15,171 bases of DNA, from assembly GCA_020722165.1 (NCBI GenBank), contig DYLI01000022.1:1-15171 (forward strand), in the 5' to 3' direction. This DNA comes from Halothiobacillus neapolitanus. GTDB taxonomy: Bacteria > Pseudomonadota > Gammaproteobacteria > Halothiobacillales > Halothiobacillaceae. A program made the translations under genes and the position numbers. Below are positions 13,774 through 15,171 of this stretch, one piece after another (position 1 is the first letter of the stretch; the number at the start of each line of letters is the position of its first letter). Under the pieces are notes generated by a model. The model worked only from the letters and a program-made list of their open reading frames with translations. It was not told the DNA's origin and searched no databases.

Positions 13774-14915
13774 GGAGCGGCCTTGCTATCTTGCGCCAAG
13801 ACACCAGCCTTGACATTGGCATCATCAAAGTTCAACACCAGCTTATCGCCCACGGACACGCCTTCGAGCACTTCAATCCAGCGCCAGTTGGCCAGCCCCT
13901 TTTTGATGCTGCGCTGCTCAATTTTGCCGCTCACCGGATTGAAGATGAGTACGCCACCGTCTTCCATCAACGCCTCGCTGGGAATGCGCGTCACATCCGT
14001 GCGCGCCGCAAGGATGATCTCGGCATCGGCACTGTAGCCGGGGAGTAGGCTGGCTTTGCGCGGGTCATCGGCCAGATCAATTTCCACGGTCACAAAACGT
14101 GCTTGTTTTTCCTTGTCTTCCACATATGCCCCGATGCGCCGCACCGTGCCGGCAAACAGTGCGTCGCGGAACGCGTCCAGCGAGACCCGCGCCGGCATCC
14201 CCACGCGCACCGCCGCTGCATCCACTTCATCAATCGGCGCATCAATGTAGATGCAGCCATATTCGACCAAATCCACCGCAGGTGGCGTGGGAATGCCCGG
14301 CGGCGAGGGTGAGGTGATTTCCGCGATTTCACCATTCAGTTCGACAATCACCCCGTCGAAGGGCGCGCGCACGATGGTGCGCTCAAGGCGGGCATCCAAG
14401 GTGGCAAACTTGGCGCGCACCAAGTCAATTTGCGCTTGGCTGGCCGCACATTGAGCGCGCGCAACCAGCGCTTGCGACTGCGCCTGGTCGATGGATTCAG
14501 CTGAGGCCAGACCGCTGGATTTAAGGCGATTGAGGCGTGCCGCATCACGTTCGGCTTGCACGGCTTGCGTGCAGGTCGCGTTGGACTGCGCCTGGGTGGA
14601 CTTTAACTCCTGCTCGGTCAGTGCGCGCTCGGTTTGAATGTCGTGATTCCACAGCTCAAGCAGCACATCGTCTTGTTTCACCTGTGCGCCCTCGCGGAAG
14701 GGCAGGCGAATGATTTGCCCACTGACCGAAGGCGAGAGTTTTGCGCGGCGGCAGGCCATGACCGTGCCCGCACGGGTATTGCTCGCGGTCGCTTCCACCG
14801 TGCCGTGCTCAACCGTGTGTACACGCACTGTCACCGGCTGCGGGCGCTGTGTCCACCACCACGCACCAGCAGCCAAAGCCAGCAAGATAACCATCCACAC
14901 TATACGTTTGAGCAT
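13770..14915 (-). CDS. Periplasmic adaptor (membrane fusion protein, MacA/HlyD type) of ABC exporter
   Basis: 381 aa from ATG 14915. AAGGAG lies 8 nt upstream of that ATG and overlaps the alternative GTG at 14924, which is therefore rejected. One N-terminal membrane anchor, residues about 4-22 (VWMVILLALAAGAWW). Then a barrel/lipoyl half-motif (LSPSVSGQIIRLPFREGAQVKQDDVLLELW), an Ala/Gln-rich coiled-coil hairpin about 90-190, the second lipoyl half (TIVRAPFDGVIVELNGEIAEI), and beta-barrel and membrane-proximal domains with APIDEVDAAAVRVGMPARVSLDAF. It would bridge the inner-membrane ABC complex to an outer-membrane channel. A Pro-rich insert (SPSPPGIPTPP) interrupts the second lipoyl/barrel junction and is unusual against E. 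coli MacA. First gene of a four-gene operon; a palindrome lies in its leader. Confidence 0.95.
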   Translation of the reverse strand: MLKRIVWMVILLALAAGAWWWTQRPQPVTVRVHTVEHGTVEATASNTRAGTVMACRRAKLSPSVSGQIIRLPFREGAQVKQDDVLLELWNHDIQTERALTEQELKSTQAQSNATCTQAVQAERDAARLNRLKSSGLASAESIDQAQSQALVARAQCAASQAQIDLVRAKFATLDARLERTIVRAPFDGVIVELNGEIAEITSPSPPGIPTPPAVDLVEYGCIYIDAPIDEVDAAAVRVGMPARVSLDAFRDALFAGTVRRIGAYVEDKEKQARFVTVEIDLADDPRKASLLPGYSADAEIILAARTDVTRIPSEALMEDGGVLIFNPVSGKIEQRSIKKGLANWRWIEVLEGVSVGDKLVLNFDDANVKAGVLAQDSKAAP

Positions 14916-15053
14916 TGAATTCACTCCTTGGGTATCTAGGTTTTTGCGGCTAGTCTAACCTGCTTGATTTAAGGAAATATCACGAATCGTGCCTTGATAG
15001 TCTTAAAGCCAATCCGTGACATCGGGATGCTTTATTGGTAGCATCCGCCTCCC
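14916..15053. promoter_or_regulatory. Divergent region between export operon and SRP RNA gene, with palindromes
   Basis: A perfect 11-nt palindrome CACGAATCGTG lies at 14981-14991, flanked by AAGG (14971) and CCTT (14992-14995), a candidate operator for the export operon. TAGACT on the - strand (about 14953-14958) could be its -10, with a weak -35. A separate 7-bp hairpin GGATGCT/AGCATCC lies at 15025-15046; it has no T-run. Confidence 0.35.
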
Positions 15054-15063
15054 TTGTCATTAT
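15035..15063 (+). promoter_or_regulatory. ffs: Candidate sigma-70 promoter of the SRP RNA gene
   Basis: TTGGTA (15035-15040), a 17-nt spacer and CATTAT (15058-15063), each 4 of 6 to consensus. Transcription would begin near 15070, giving about 25 nt of 5' leader before the estimated mature end, as in the E. coli 4.5S precursor. The -35 overlaps the 15025-15046 hairpin. Confidence 0.35.
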
Positions 15064-15094
15064 GCCAAGGTGTCTGTTTGAGGCTTTGTCCTCG

Positions 15095-15171
15095 TGTCTA
15101 TGGCGAGCGCATTCGTCCTCTCGCGACAGGCAGCCGTGAAATCCGCCAGGTCCGGAAGGGAGCAACGGTAG
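15095..15171 (+). ncRNA. ffs: Signal recognition particle RNA (4.5S type), 5' part, cut by window end
   Basis: The universally conserved SRP RNA apex is at 15145-15171: GCCAGGTCCGGAAGGGAGCA, with the GGAA tetraloop closed by CC/GG and the internal-loop AGCA that the Ffh M domain contacts. CCGT (about 15134-15137) can pair with ACGG (15165-15168), continuing the helix below. The remaining 3' arm is outside the window. The 5' end is an estimate from E. coli spacing (about 45-50 nt before the conserved loop) and may be off by 25 nt. The RNA pairs with Ffh to target nascent membrane proteins. Confidence 0.85.

Noticed and set aside
13770..14924. GTG at 14924 as the adaptor start
   Set aside because: The AAGGAG ribosome-binding site overlaps this GTG; spacing fits ATG 14915.
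1..15171. CRISPR array, insertion sequence or phage genes
   Set aside because: No regularly spaced repeats, transposase or phage-like proteins were seen anywhere in the window.

Overview
The window is about 15.2 kb of protein-dense, moderately GC-rich bacterial chromosome. Gene content points to a proteobacterium, most likely a betaproteobacterium: glyA, nrdR and ribD are neighbours, there is an umuDC-type SOS polymerase operon, an OmpR-family two-component operon, a MacAB/Lol-type ABC export operon, a CCA-encoding elongator tRNA-Met and a 4.5S-type SRP RNA. The genus cannot be fixed from the sequence alone; a Nitrosomonadales/Gallionella-like background is only a guess.

Left part, + strand (1-1660): the 3' part of umuD (its 5' end, autocleavage site and any LexA box lie outside the window) and a complete umuC. 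Facing it on the - strand (1750-5446) is a run of four genes. In transcription order these are a secreted Spondin_N-domain protein, a Spondin_N-domain lipoprotein, a response regulator and a sensor histidine kinase. A very strong hairpin followed by a T-run sits between the lipoprotein and the regulator. The regulator's natural reading frame has no ATG, GTG or TTG that would include its acidic pocket; it appears to start at an ATC codon 8 nt after a GGAG Shine-Dalgarno.

Middle part, + strand (5698-10265): a secreted alpha/beta hydrolase interrupted by one apparent 1-nt frameshift, then glyA, a two-gene toxin-antitoxin module set between glyA and nrdR and closed by a large inverted repeat/terminator, then nrdR overlapping ribD. 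After ribD comes a roughly 240-bp spacer with a hairpin and remnants of GTAGCCCGGAT-type repeats.

Right part, - strand (14915-10462): a tightly overlapped export operon (membrane-fusion adaptor, ATPase, two different FtsX-type permeases), followed by a tRNA-Met(CAT) gene with its own strong promoter and a classic terminator. At the right edge, on the + strand and divergent from the export operon, the 5' part of the SRP RNA gene (ffs) runs off the window.

The most unusual points are the paired Spondin_N exported proteins linked to a two-component system, the ATC-start regulator behind a terminator/attenuator hairpin, and the toxin-antitoxin insertion with its bounding repeat.
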